Shown here: one piece after another, positions 47,301 to 52,982 of the stretch | Layout of the letters: each line of letters opens with the position of its first letter | Numbering within the stretch: position 1 is the stretch's first letter | Source: Flavobacterium azizsancarii | GTDB lineage: Bacteria; Bacteroidota; Bacteroidia; Flavobacteriales; Flavobacteriaceae | Reading direction: 5' to 3' | NCBI RefSeq assembly: GCF_027980145.1 | Contig: NZ_JAMZNK010000009.1 | Span: 1-64,000, forward strand | Length of the DNA stretch: 64,000 nucleotides | The notes under the pieces: generated by a model | The model's input: only the letters and a program-made list of their open reading frames with translations | The model's database searches: none | What the model was told of the DNA's origin: nothing | Made by a program: the position numbers and the translations under genes

Positions 47301-48257
47301 TTTTCTAGCCCTTATTTGTTTAATGGGAAGGAATTAGATAGAGAAACGAATCTCAGCTATTATGGAGCGAGATATTTGGATATGAAGGCTAGTTTATGGC
47401 TGAATGTCGATCCATTAATGATGAAAGAAGACTTTTTTGATGAGCCTGAATCTACAAACGGAGGTGCATTTAATTCATTTAACTTAGCGTCTTATACGTT
47501 CTCATACAATAATCCTGTAAAATACATAGATCCGGATGGAGAATGCCCTAATTGTGCAACCGCTGCCGCAGGAGCATTGATAGGAGGAATTATAGGCGGA
47601 GCCATAGAAGCAGGAACTCAATTATACAAAAATGGAAAAGTAGATAATTGGAGAGCAGTTGGTGGTGCTGCTGTACAAGGTGCTGTAGTAGGAGGTGCTG
47701 CCGGATTTACCGGAGGTGCAAGTTTACTCGTAACAGCTGGTGTTTCAGGAGGGGCTAATGCTGTTGGAGGCGCTGCAAGCAGAGCTATTCAAGGACAAAA
47801 AACCACAATTAGAGATGTAGTTGTTGATGGTACTGTTGGTGCTGTTTTAGGTGCCGGAGGTAAATTAGTTGGTAATGCTGTTAAAAATTCAACAAACAAT
47901 TTGTCCAGAAGTGCTAAAGGAAAATTGGGAGAAGCGATTTCCGAAATAAAATACAAAGGTAGGGGTTATGTTAGTCAAGGTAAAGCTGAAGTTTTGACTG
48001 GGGGCAGAACTCCGACTGGCAGACAAGCTAAAGCATTATTTGACCATGATATGAAAAATATATTTACAGGACGAAAACTAATAGTCGAAAGTAAGTTTAA
48101 TACATCTGGATTAACAAGAAATCAAAGCACTGCAATTAATAGAGGTACAAATGTTATAATAGACAGAACTACAAGCCAGGGTCTTGGAAATGCTGCAAAA
48201 ACAGCAACCGTTGGCGCAGGTGGTGGAGTTGCTGCACAAAGAAACACAAAAAATTAA
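38352..48257 (+). CDS. Giant SpvB/TcdB/RHS polymorphic toxin
   Basis: About 3301 residues from the ATG at 38352 (a TTG 24 bases upstream is possible). An N-terminal hydrophobic signal or anchor precedes an SpvB-like domain (about residues 410-520, ASPLVGIQSIETPSANGRG). Asp-rich FG-GAP-type repeats occur near 815, 895, 1540, 1650, 1720 and 1810 (for example DFNGDGLIDFVRNG), with a TcdB-middle-like segment about 1830-1880. YD/RHS repeats fill about 2000-2780, followed by a Pro-rich linker and the RHS core (YFHADHLGSTSYIT to YYGARYLD, about 2940-3010). After a DPDGE boundary comes a Gly/Ala-rich region and a tip with FDHDMKNIF and IVESKFNTSG, resembling a PD-(D/E)XK nuclease. Likely the toxic end; nuclease activity is inferred. 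Confidence 0.88.
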   Translation: MKNKIIILVFLIGSFLFAANFGPYKIASFFTKNASEKESAVSKTDSTAILKTENKTVKSFSADITEGIIGVADASAADDAYDNVFHFKVDALPANGESAYLEYELYGYDQAASISRSLNNQPSIGGQFLSQNKNWTKQSELLSEKLLRAGDNVLLFTAPEGVSNSYKIRNAHIVYKTVLPSSDFTLLRFENMLYIKGTNIPSQIKKISIGGIDIDLNQPEFELIFDAATIGKSIVVTKETITGVIVKEKLELKHFSKVDRFRPIENAKERIFKTIDFQTNNTLLYKNFLAIFPVGALKNNITVSVSGLRKIDIAPLNSSMVNVTGINAGFRLLPHGTIFEKAVTLSIPYDKKIIPEGYTEKDINVFYFDDNKRLWQEIAKDSLDIKQGIIKAKTTHFTDFIAGIVKMPESPETSGYTSTSIKDLKAASPLVGIQSIETPSANGRGTASTAFSIVIPSGRGGMHPSLNLQYDSDGGHSWTGMGWDISAPAVSIETRWGAPRYDAAKETETYSIAGEALIPNSHRAEWTGRTTDKQFYPRRESAFHQIIRKGSSPKNYYWIVKDKSGTASYYGGTTSGLATNGILQDANGNVGYWALCLQVDLNGNTVEYEYDKRDGGMYLKKVYYTGFGSQKGNYSVTFVKNGDLGEANRPDVQVSARLGFKQLYNQLLRKIEVRFKNEMIRSYELQYKEGAFKKTLLESISEYDSESNLFYTNKLDYFDDIRDASGKYNPFGPEQTWSVPNDNLKNSSIPSFSDALFSGKHSLVSSTEGSTTGISYRLGIGLATNAGSLKGFTVGGHGGNSWGTSDTTVTLEDLDGDGLPDKVFKNKNGVYYRKNLAGSGQLAFGELQEINISDVGFSKSTSFNWGVDLNLKFGNIGYDQQRSTNKTKAYFMDFNGDGLIDFVRNGQVYYNRLENGIPTFKTTSTGTPSPVFGGGNVTIPGVSTIPIEEIEKQNPLHDVVRMWEAPVKGIISISHQYQLVQESTPERIKARAEYVNNAGEDKADGVHLYFQKGTQLLWNEAIGATDYNIKTKQNTAVSVEKGERLYFRVSAVRDGNFDAVIWDPIITYSTVKQFDRDINGNLVNADFAVPVALKDANLYSLATYKASSDFFSSSIAGKAIPVAGNVLFKGILNKPVTSDHIRFVITKNYLEQTSPSVILFEKTFLANEVAAFNLASINLPAFEAQTQVTMALETQTNINWQSISFAPSVTVPAIPGGVAEEVPMEVSHLLYNKREGNYNIPGVSSTVNGKVKLNILPQDLVLASPFPPGTVNNYNGEVIISAKQNNVLLARKRYQLTTGTLTEVINTFDNAVVYPDAVAGIPIQLETTVSNPLCVNILRNYPKINALNLQVQVIDLKDIANLTDDVVWNAATNDFAIYSLLNPDERTLGLYQRNWGGFVINGNLATNTIDQNKLKQSDAYNTEPDLNNTDPENYDGKGYEIADSYFVSLNPSYAKTKLEGLEESIFIKGPMIGTSRLGEDDISDYTDFSLPTLAGGSTSALDMISESKSKSISAGVSVGPGNLGYSKSIDGDSYVTQTMSDFNGDRFPDYIRGENVQLTIPVGTVSDEVINLGDNFSHSKTSSEGPNFGGSYSHGAPSNSLSVTIGKASVKKDSAEGTASKEAEKGGNSISVSASQGKGEDRSTMLHSDINGDGLPDKILDSGDVFLNTGYGFLPVENWNFNTLNKGNSTDWSAGLGFSIKQGSISGGANYARSQSDSDESFMDINGDGLADKIRYVGNTMLVSLNLGSSFDAPIVYPRFAEMNQNKGVSYGMNANFSFDIIVWLLRITPTVGASKGWSTNRSEGTFTDIDGDGNLDYVVSKDDGHLTAQLSNIKRTNKLKSVTNGAGNSYVVDYELLKPSYENPSAKWVLQSVDVFDGHVGDGIDHSISKFRYENGYQDRREREFYGFEKVIEEEIDAADNSLFSTTVQEFYNQDYFRKNLLKRSYIVDKNGKMRKESENEYSLIDVTTQANIPVSELNLPSCDDKRIFVGLIHANQKIYEGGSEYLETNTFNTYDANGNIIQYEDLGNGSAADKVTAKISYYESTTPYYGGIAKQLEVFTTEGLRRKRATTINTTTAEVTQIKNYSAADKIAVTDIAYDTYGNLEKITGPVNHKGQRMTLEYVHDAENHQYMTEIKDAFGYQNKVEFDYRFGTPLKTTDRNDQSTIYTIDAKGRTSTIKAPYEIASGRAYTIAYEYFPEAKVPYAKTRNYDPELGKDIETYTYTDGLGRPLQVKKTASLFTQPGSPDQEAHVVSGKIVYDGLERPIATYYPTTTITIDNNFSTALSNIAPTKTDYDEVGRPIKVTLPDGSTSTTVYAILNYDGLPVLSTTQTDALNRTSQTYADATGQNVAVIQNDLITKIETNALGETIKVTDAMDHTTKISYDWIGKRIDFTHPDAGTTTMEYDLAGNLTKRITQDLKNTVPNGGAIEYVYNYNRLETIKYPKNPQNNVQYNYGKADGTPSRRGRLWFVQDATGGQEFFFGKLGEIEKEIRTLRITATDVQTYISQFEYDTWNRIQKMTYPDGEVVEYTYNRAGNLHSMQGKKESHTYDYVKQLSYDEFEQRKYLKYGNDTETNYTYDAVMRRLQQLQVKSGVRVVINNSYGYDLVGNVLNIKNTAPIINNTLGGTSSQEYQYDDFYRLKSAKGTYQGEFTKANYELNMTYNKIHSITKKDLLHTVNNEQKGYVLDYKYDNELHPHAPNKIAEAAKQDPREYVYDGNGNPTSYTETQSFRKMTWDEENRLMGINDNGRIYQYSYDSNGERVIKSSGDSQNVAINGENAATIIHTDDYTGYVSPYFVITKGKFTKHYFEGSGRIVSKLGNGTFAQPLGLTAGGVNYTNLTAEQQKVLDAYVRSLGLPPGPPTQQGIYATPEFTGNPYPSEVLKPVEENQEPPEGWPRNPIFNAPGDVPGPPVQFGPPIEPTTVKAGEGFTGIGLPENDIFYFHADHLGSTSYITAKNGSISQHVEYIAFGEVLFEEHSSSFSSPYLFNGKELDRETNLSYYGARYLDMKASLWLNVDPLMMKEDFFDEPESTNGGAFNSFNLASYTFSYNNPVKYIDPDGECPNCATAAAGALIGGIIGGAIEAGTQLYKNGKVDNWRAVGGAAVQGAVVGGAAGFTGGASLLVTAGVSGGANAVGGAASRAIQGQKTTIRDVVVDGTVGAVLGAGGKLVGNAVKNSTNNLSRSAKGKLGEAISEIKYKGRGYVSQGKAEVLTGGRTPTGRQAKALFDHDMKNIFTGRKLIVESKFNTSGLTRNQSTAINRGTNVIIDRTTSQGLGNAAKTATVGAGGGVAAQRNTKN

Positions 48258-48259
48258 AT

Positions 48260-48835
48260 ATGAACGATAATTTTAAAATCTCAGATAAAGAACTTCTAGA
48301 CGCAAGGAATACTATTTTTAAAAATTATGGGATCCCCGAGCTGGAAAAGAACGGTTACATAAAGTCGCCATTTAAAACTTCTTGGTTTGGACAGTACGAT
48401 TCAAATATTCGCGGTTACTCTTATGAATTATGCAAGTTGACAGATCAAAATAAGTTGCATTTTATTAGTGCTAGTATGCTCAAAGGCGAGAAACGCATAA
48501 AAATCACCTTAAATATTTTTGAACTCAACGAAAAATTAAATTCGGTTGATGAATTGAAAGATAGCGAGGGAATAAACTTTCATCTTCCGCCTAATGATTC
48601 AACTAAGATGCGATTAAGAAGCGACGATTATAAAGGTCCTCCTTTGTTTTATATGTTATTTCTACCAGAATATAAACTGGGGAAAATCAATAGTCAAAGT
48701 AGTTTCGACAAAGAAGTCAGTAAATTAAGCGATTTGATAAAAAAAGATATGGCCAATATTGACTCTTTTGAAAAAAGATGGCATGAATTACATAAACCAT
48801 ATATAACGGACAAAGAAGGTAACGTAGTCAAATAA
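48260..48835 (+). CDS. Candidate immunity protein for the RHS toxin
   Basis: A 191-residue cytoplasmic protein starting 2 bp after the toxin stop. It has no signal peptide and no motif I recognise; it is charged, Lys- and Asp-rich, with the phrase FHLPPNDSTKMRLRSDDYKG. Polymorphic RHS toxins are normally followed by an immunity gene in this position, so it probably binds and blocks the C-terminal nuclease tip. That call rests on position alone. Confidence 0.65.
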   Translation: MNDNFKISDKELLDARNTIFKNYGIPELEKNGYIKSPFKTSWFGQYDSNIRGYSYELCKLTDQNKLHFISASMLKGEKRIKITLNIFELNEKLNSVDELKDSEGINFHLPPNDSTKMRLRSDDYKGPPLFYMLFLPEYKLGKINSQSSFDKEVSKLSDLIKKDMANIDSFEKRWHELHKPYITDKEGNVVK

Positions 48836-48908
48836 GACTAATGTTTCCAAATTTGATTAGCATTGAAATTGTCGTTATATTATATAATTACTTTTAAATT
48901 ATTTAAAT

Positions 48909-49553
48909 ATGAAAAAAATAATATTACTTACTGTTACGATATTATTTGCTACAACTGGACACGCTAAATTTATCAAAGCTGTTTTATTTATGGAAGACGG
49001 ATCAACAAAAAAAGGTCTTGCCGAAATGGTTGAAAGTGATGATTCTAAGGTCTATTTCAAAAATGATGAAGAAGCAAAAAAAGAAAAAATTGAAAGTGTC
49101 AATGTCAAAAAAATTGAATATACAAATGGAGAAAGTAAAAAGTATATAGCGGAACGATTATATGCCACAACAGCTAATATTTTAACAGGCAAATTTTCGA
49201 GATCTAAGAAAAAACTGTGGTTTTACATTGTTTATGATAAAAATGTAAAAATAGGTGGTATTGCATCGGAAGGTGGAAGTCGGCCAAATGCAGGTGGTAC
49301 AAGTACTGTAGTTACTATTGCCAATACAGCCTATTTTTTTGGTAAAAAAGACAGTGAAGAATTAGTATTTGGCTATGCTACTACAGCATCAAATGGTTTA
49401 GCGATAGGAACAAATTCATTAATTAGAAAAATGTCAAGAGAGGCTTTTGCAGATTGCCCAAAACTTGTTGATGCAATTTCGAAAGAAGATTTTAAATCGG
49501 GATCTGTCATGGATCAATTAAAGGCTATTTTTGAGAAAATAAAATGCAAGTAA
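48909..49553 (+). CDS. Secreted protein of unknown function
   Basis: A 214-residue protein with a signal peptide (ILFATTGHAKF). The mature part includes a Lys/Glu-rich stretch (EEAKKEKIESVNVKKIE) and a hydrophobic middle around VVTIANTAYFFGKKD. It lies 73 bp after the immunity candidate on the same strand. Could be another accessory of the toxin module; nothing in the sequence proves it. Not recognised. Confidence 0.6.
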   Translation: MKKIILLTVTILFATTGHAKFIKAVLFMEDGSTKKGLAEMVESDDSKVYFKNDEEAKKEKIESVNVKKIEYTNGESKKYIAERLYATTANILTGKFSRSKKKLWFYIVYDKNVKIGGIASEGGSRPNAGGTSTVVTIANTAYFFGKKDSEELVFGYATTASNGLAIGTNSLIRKMSREAFADCPKLVDAISKEDFKSGSVMDQLKAIFEKIKCK

Positions 49554-49765
49554 ATTTATAATTTACAACAAAAAGGTTGCTGATTTATACTTTATAAGTA
49601 GTTAAATCGTAATAGAAATACCGAAGTTGACCAAAAGAATGAGTGCTATAAAAAGATGAATTACAATGCAGATATTTTAAAAGAAGACACTTTAAAATTA
49701 ATTAAAAAATACAAAATATTTACTTAGAGAGAGCGTTATATTCATATCTTCTAAGTCCAGTTAAT

Positions 49766-50578
49766 ATGAATAATATTAATGACGATATATTAAAGCGATT
49801 AGATTATTTAGATATTTTTTATAATGATAACAATCTGTCTTATAATTACACTCCAACTGATGGTACAAATGGAGAGCCTGAAATATTGGAAAAATTAACG
49901 GAGGCCGAAATTGAAATTGAGAATTCATCTAAAGAAAAGTTCTGGACGTCTGCAGAGGAAAGTTCGTATAAAGAAATTTCTAATTTTAATTGTTTTGAGG
50001 ACAAAATTGTAAAAGAAGAAGATTATTATAAAGTATATATAAATGATCCATTTTACAATATAGAAGGTTGGATAAATTATTATAATCATTTATTGGAAAC
50101 AAAATTCGAAAGTTTCGACAAGATATTACAGAATGGAAAAACTCAAATAAGATACAAGCATTTTCAAAAAGACTATTTCATAGGTTTTGAGGTTAATTAT
50201 AGCAAAACGATTAAAGAAATGAAGCATGGTGATTGGGAGACACCCCCTTTTAATTTGATTGTATTTAAAGTTAACGAAAAATTTAAATTAAAAGAAAAAA
50301 GTAATTTGGGCATATTTGGACATCCTTACTTTCATCAACCAACGTATAATTTTGGAGGTTACTTTGCTATAAAAACAGTTAATCGAGTTTCGCCTATGGA
50401 ATGGGTCATTGATCGAGGAACAGATAAAGAATTTATAGGAAATGGGATGATTAGATTATATAATTCAGAAATATTTGGAGAGGACTTAAAAAAACACGCA
50501 TTTTATTATTTTGACATGTTAAGCAAGACAACCAATGACTATATAAATAGTTTACTTAAAATGAATTTATTTGAATAG
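49766..50578 (+). CDS. Unknown cytoplasmic protein (possible orphan immunity gene)
   Basis: A 270-residue soluble protein without a signal peptide, rich in Asn, Tyr and Phe, with the phrases WETPPFNLIVFKVNEKF and HPYFHQPTYNFGGYFAIKT. I do not recognise the family. Downstream lies a decayed RHS core fragment, which is typical of displaced RHS tips with their orphan immunity genes, so an immunity role is possible. In the 212 bases before it there is only a 23-codon open frame (49656-49727) that I do not count as a gene. Confidence 0.55.
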   Translation: MNNINDDILKRLDYLDIFYNDNNLSYNYTPTDGTNGEPEILEKLTEAEIEIENSSKEKFWTSAEESSYKEISNFNCFEDKIVKEEDYYKVYINDPFYNIEGWINYYNHLLETKFESFDKILQNGKTQIRYKHFQKDYFIGFEVNYSKTIKEMKHGDWETPPFNLIVFKVNEKFKLKEKSNLGIFGHPYFHQPTYNFGGYFAIKTVNRVSPMEWVIDRGTDKEFIGNGMIRLYNSEIFGEDLKKHAFYYFDMLSKTTNDYINSLLKMNLFE

Positions 50579-50633
50579 TAAAAATCCAAAAATGATATTT
50601 TTAGTATCATACATACCCTTAGACTCAATCGAT

Positions 50634-50885
50634 ATTCCGGAATTTACGGCAGACTAATCCAAAGTAAATTATTAAAAACCCAAACCACCTTAAGGTTGGC
50701 CAAGAAATCAAGCGTTTAATGCGCAGGCGAGTGTACCAGAACAACCAGTACAATTTGGTTCACCTGTCGAACTTACAACTTTAAAATCAGGCGAAGGTTT
50801 TACTTTAATTGTTTGCCAGAGAATGATGTTTTTTATTTCCATCCAGATTATTTAGGCTTAACTTCTTAAATGACTGTAAATGAAG
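50634..50885 (+). pseudogene. Decayed RHS linker and core fragment
   Basis: In the plus frame from 50634 the translation (PEFTAD, then GWPRNQAFNA and VQFGSPVELTTLKSGEGFT) follows the linker of the giant RHS protein (PEFTGN, GWPRNPIFNA, VQFGPPIEPTTVKAGEGFT, about 46970-47150). After a frameshift, LPENDVFYFHPDYLGLTS follows YFHADHLG. Three in-frame stops, a frameshift and a further stop show it is dead. It is a displaced and degraded second RHS C-terminal cassette, and its own toxin tip has been lost. Confidence 0.82.
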
Positions 50886-50976
50886 GGGAATAGAATACTA
50901 TCAATTTATTATAAATAAAACGTGTGTTACGGAAATCCGTAATAATATTTTTGGAAAGTTTAATATATTTGAAACA

Positions 50977-51150
50977 ATGAATGATAGATATCAAGATATA
51001 ATCGACCGGGAAAAAGCCAAATTAAATTTAAAATTAGCTGAAATTAATCATAGCCATAAACGTACTATGTTTACTATCTACGCAACTTTTTTAATTGTTT
51101 TAATTTGTTTGATTTGTTTTTTTTACCCCAGTTTTAGATTAATATCGTAG
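50977..51150 (+). CDS. Small single-membrane-span protein
   Basis: A 57-residue open frame: a charged, probably helical N-terminal half (MNDRYQDIIDREKAKLNLKL) and one hydrophobic segment (about 34-52, IYATFLIVLICLICFF). It sits between the decayed RHS fragment and the right island border. It may be an orphan immunity peptide or a leftover of an element gene; there is no family I recognise. Real expression is unproven. Confidence 0.45.
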   Translation: MNDRYQDIIDREKAKLNLKLAEINHSHKRTMFTIYATFLIVLICLICFFYPSFRLIS

Positions 51151-51253
51151 AAAATATTAACACTCCATTTTTTTTATTTAAAGTTTGCCATCAGAAATTA
51201 TTATTTATAGTGCTAATCAAAGTAATAGTCTCACTTAAATTATTTACCGATAT

Positions 51254-51402
51254 GTCAAATAAGTACTGATTAACATCAGTTAACAATAAATGCTAAAGCG
51301 CTGTAAACTTAATGTTTACAGCGCTTTTTCTTTTGATGTCTTTTTTGATTCTGCTGTTTTTTAATCATTTTTTATCATATATTTGTACCACATTTGTACC
51401 GG
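51254..51402. repeat. Right direct repeat (attR-like) of the island
   Basis: The counterpart of 29071-29219. It starts with the last bases of dnaK (GTCAAATAA) detached from any gene, includes the duplicated terminator stem, and ends TGTACCACATTTGTACCGG at 51402. About 11 of 149 bases differ from the left copy. Confidence 0.82.
51295..51330 (+). terminator. Copy of the dnaK terminator
   Basis: AAAGCGCTGTAAACTT / AATGTTTACAGCGCTTT followed by a T-run; the same stem as at 29112-29147. It can stop transcription leaving the island to the right. Confidence 0.75.
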
Positions 51403-51453
51403 AGGAATAAACCAGTTTTTTGCATCATTTGAGTAACAGGTAATAATCAAAAA

Positions 51454-51578
51454 ATGGAAATGGATGATGAGATAATGCTCAGGAAGTAAAGGAAATTGAT
51501 GGTGGATTTGGTCCATTATTCTATGCAGCGGCCCTTTTTGCACTTGGAGTGTATAATGGATATAACTCAGTTAATTAA
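51454..51578 (+). pseudogene. Frameshifted double-glycine leader peptide precursor
   Basis: ATG at 51454 opens MEMDDEIM and then meets a stop after 11 codons (51487-51489). The +2-shifted frame from about 51472 reads NAQEVKEIDGG followed by FGPLFYAAALFALGVYNGYN and a short end. A single missing base near 51474 would join the two into a typical leader (negatively charged, ending EIDGG) and a 22-residue hydrophobic core. This is a class II bacteriocin-type precursor inactivated by a frameshift, unless the base is an assembly error. Confidence 0.65.
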
Positions 51579-51595
51579 TACTAAAATAAACTTAT

Positions 51596-51754
51596 ATGGA
51601 AACTATTGATTGTCAGGTCGTTGAGTTGTAGAAAGAAAAAGTAAGCAACATTGAAGGAGGTTTTGAGGTTTTTTCAATTGCAAAGGGAGCTGCAGGAGCT
51701 ATTTATGGTGCAGGATATGCTGTAGGGCAAGCTCTACACCATATGCTTAATTAA
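51596..51754 (+). pseudogene. Double-glycine leader peptide precursor with amber codon
   Basis: The frame from the ATG at 51596 reads METIDCQVVEL, then TAG at 51629-51631, then KEKVSNIEGG and a core rich in Gly and Ala (AKGAAGAIYGAGYAVGQAL, 53 codons in all). Replacing the TAG with CAG (Gln) would restore a normal leader with GG before the cleavage site. A single C-to-T change explains it. It lies 18 bp after the first precursor, so it looks like the second peptide of a two-peptide pair. Confidence 0.65.
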
Positions 51755-51761
51755 TGATAAA

Positions 51762-51794
51762 AGAACAAACCTGCTATTTTGGTAGGTTTGTTCT
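51762..51794 (+). terminator. Terminator of the precursor peptide operon
   Basis: AGAACAAACCTGC pairs (with one bulge) with GTAGGTTTGTTCT across a TATTTTG loop, just 8 bases past the second precursor. There is only a short T-run, so efficiency is uncertain. Confidence 0.7.
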
Positions 51795-51832
51795 ATTATA
51801 AAATTTGATACGTAAACTAAAATATATTTAAA

Positions 51833-51979
51833 ATGAAAAATAATTTATTTAACAAAACTTATTTAGGAACAAAAGATAAAAAATTTGCAGCTATATTTTA
51901 TGCTGTATTGATTTCTGTTTTTTTAATATATTTTTCAGGGAAATTTGCTGGTAAGGCATTATATTATTTATTAAACTAG
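51833..51979 (+). CDS. 48-residue membrane peptide
   Basis: A complete small open frame starting MKNNLFNKTYLGTKDKKF and containing one hydrophobic span (about 19-35, AIFYAVLISVFLIYF) before a short, Lys-containing end. It lies between the decayed precursors and the decayed exporter genes. It lacks a double-glycine leader. It could be an immunity or helper peptide of the bacteriocin locus, or be unrelated. No recognised family. Confidence 0.5.
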   Translation: MKNNLFNKTYLGTKDKKFAAIFYAVLISVFLIYFSGKFAGKALYYLLN

Positions 51980-52089
51980 ATGTATTTAGAAGATAAAAAG
52001 AGTTAAAACTTGAAGTTATTCTTTAAGTCTGTTATTCTGCTTAGAGAATTTCTACTTAATAGTTAGCAACTATTCTTTGGAGAATTATT

Positions 52090-52122
52090 GCGGATTGTTT
52101 TTTGAACAATCCGTACTTTTTT
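52090..52122 (+). terminator. Terminator between the small peptide and HlyD
   Basis: CGGATTGTT pairs with AACAATCCG across TTTTG (52091-52113) and is followed by TACTTTTTTA. A clean intrinsic terminator. Confidence 0.75.
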
Positions 52123-52190
52123 AGTGAATTTTGATTACAAAAATGATGTTATGTACTTTATTTAAATTAACATTAAAACATTAAAATTAT

Positions 52191-52982
52191 ATGAACTTTA
52201 GTTCAGATCCAGTAAACACCCTTGAAAATCTTATTGCCAAAAATAAAACCAAAAACTTTTCTATTTACCTTTTAATCTTATTAATTCTTATTGTTTTCTT
52301 GTCTCTTCTTCCTGTAATCAAAGTAGATATTAGTAGTCAGAGTCGCGGTATTATTCGTAGTAAAACGGATAATGTGCCTGTTATGGCAATTGTAAGTGGC
52401 CGTGTTAAATTGACTTTATTGAAAAACAATGTTTTTGTACAAAAAGGCGATACACTTTTAAAAGTTTCTAAAGAGAATCTAGAAAGTGATAAAAGAACTC
52501 AGGATTCATTATCAGGTTCTGTTTCAGCATTGCTAAATGATGTTTCAAACCTTCTACAAAATAAAACGAATCATTTGCTAACATCTTCAGCGCGAGAAGA
52601 TTTATTCAAATTTAAATCAGGAAAAAGTGAATTGCAAAGCAAAATTTCACAGGCAAAAATAAATCATGACCGTAATAGAATCTTGTATGATAAGGATATT
52701 ATTGCAAAAGCTGATTTCGAAAAAATCGAATCTGAATTGCATTTCAATAAACAAGCATTGCAAAGTTATATAAGTCAGCAGAAATTGACTTGGGAAAATC
52801 AGAAAAGAGATTTAGAAGAACGTTTGAAAAATTTGAACGGAATGGTTTCTAAAATAAATATTGAATCGAACAATTATATGATTTTGGCTCCTATTTCTGG
52901 AACTATAGAGAATTTTTCAGGCATTCAGACAGGTTCTTTCATTAATGCATCACAATCTATCGCAAAAATTTGTATCCAATAA
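52191..52982 (+). pseudogene. HlyD-family secretion adaptor, truncated at its C-terminus
   Basis: A 263-residue open frame with one N-terminal transmembrane helix (about 24-43, IYLLILLILIVFLSLLP), the lipoyl/barrel half (ISSQSRGIIRSKTDN, GRVKLTLLKNNVFVQKGDTLLKV), a coiled-coil (about 95-215) and the second lipoyl half (MILAPISGTIENFSGIQTG). It ends right after SQSIAKICIQ, where a full-length HlyD of this class carries its beta-barrel end. The DNA then continues directly as the tail of an ABC exporter, so it is a deletion product. It is still annotated as a partial coding region. Confidence 0.75.

Larger units (their letters stand above)
29071..51402. mobile_element. Genomic island inserted at the 3' end of dnaK
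   Basis: The region is bounded by 149-bp direct repeats (29071-29219 and 51254-51402) that both contain the last 9 bases of dnaK, its hairpin terminator and a TGTACCACATTTGTACCGG end. Next to the left repeat lie a HTH/excisionase-like gene and a tyrosine recombinase gene, the normal layout of an integrated element. Cargo: NERD protein, phospholipase D-like protein, two beta-barrels, a T9SS-sorted protein, a giant RHS toxin with a candidate immunity gene, unknown genes and a decayed RHS fragment. The recombinase lacks its usual C-terminus, so the island is probably immobile on its own. There are no conjugation or phage structural genes. Confidence 0.8.

Noticed and set aside
49656..49727. A 23-codon open frame before the 270-residue gene
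   Set aside because: Too short and without features; could be chance in AT-rich DNA.
51361..51543. A minus-strand frame across the right island repeat
   Set aside because: It crosses the terminator-side repeat and the peptide precursor; coding signals lie on the plus strand.
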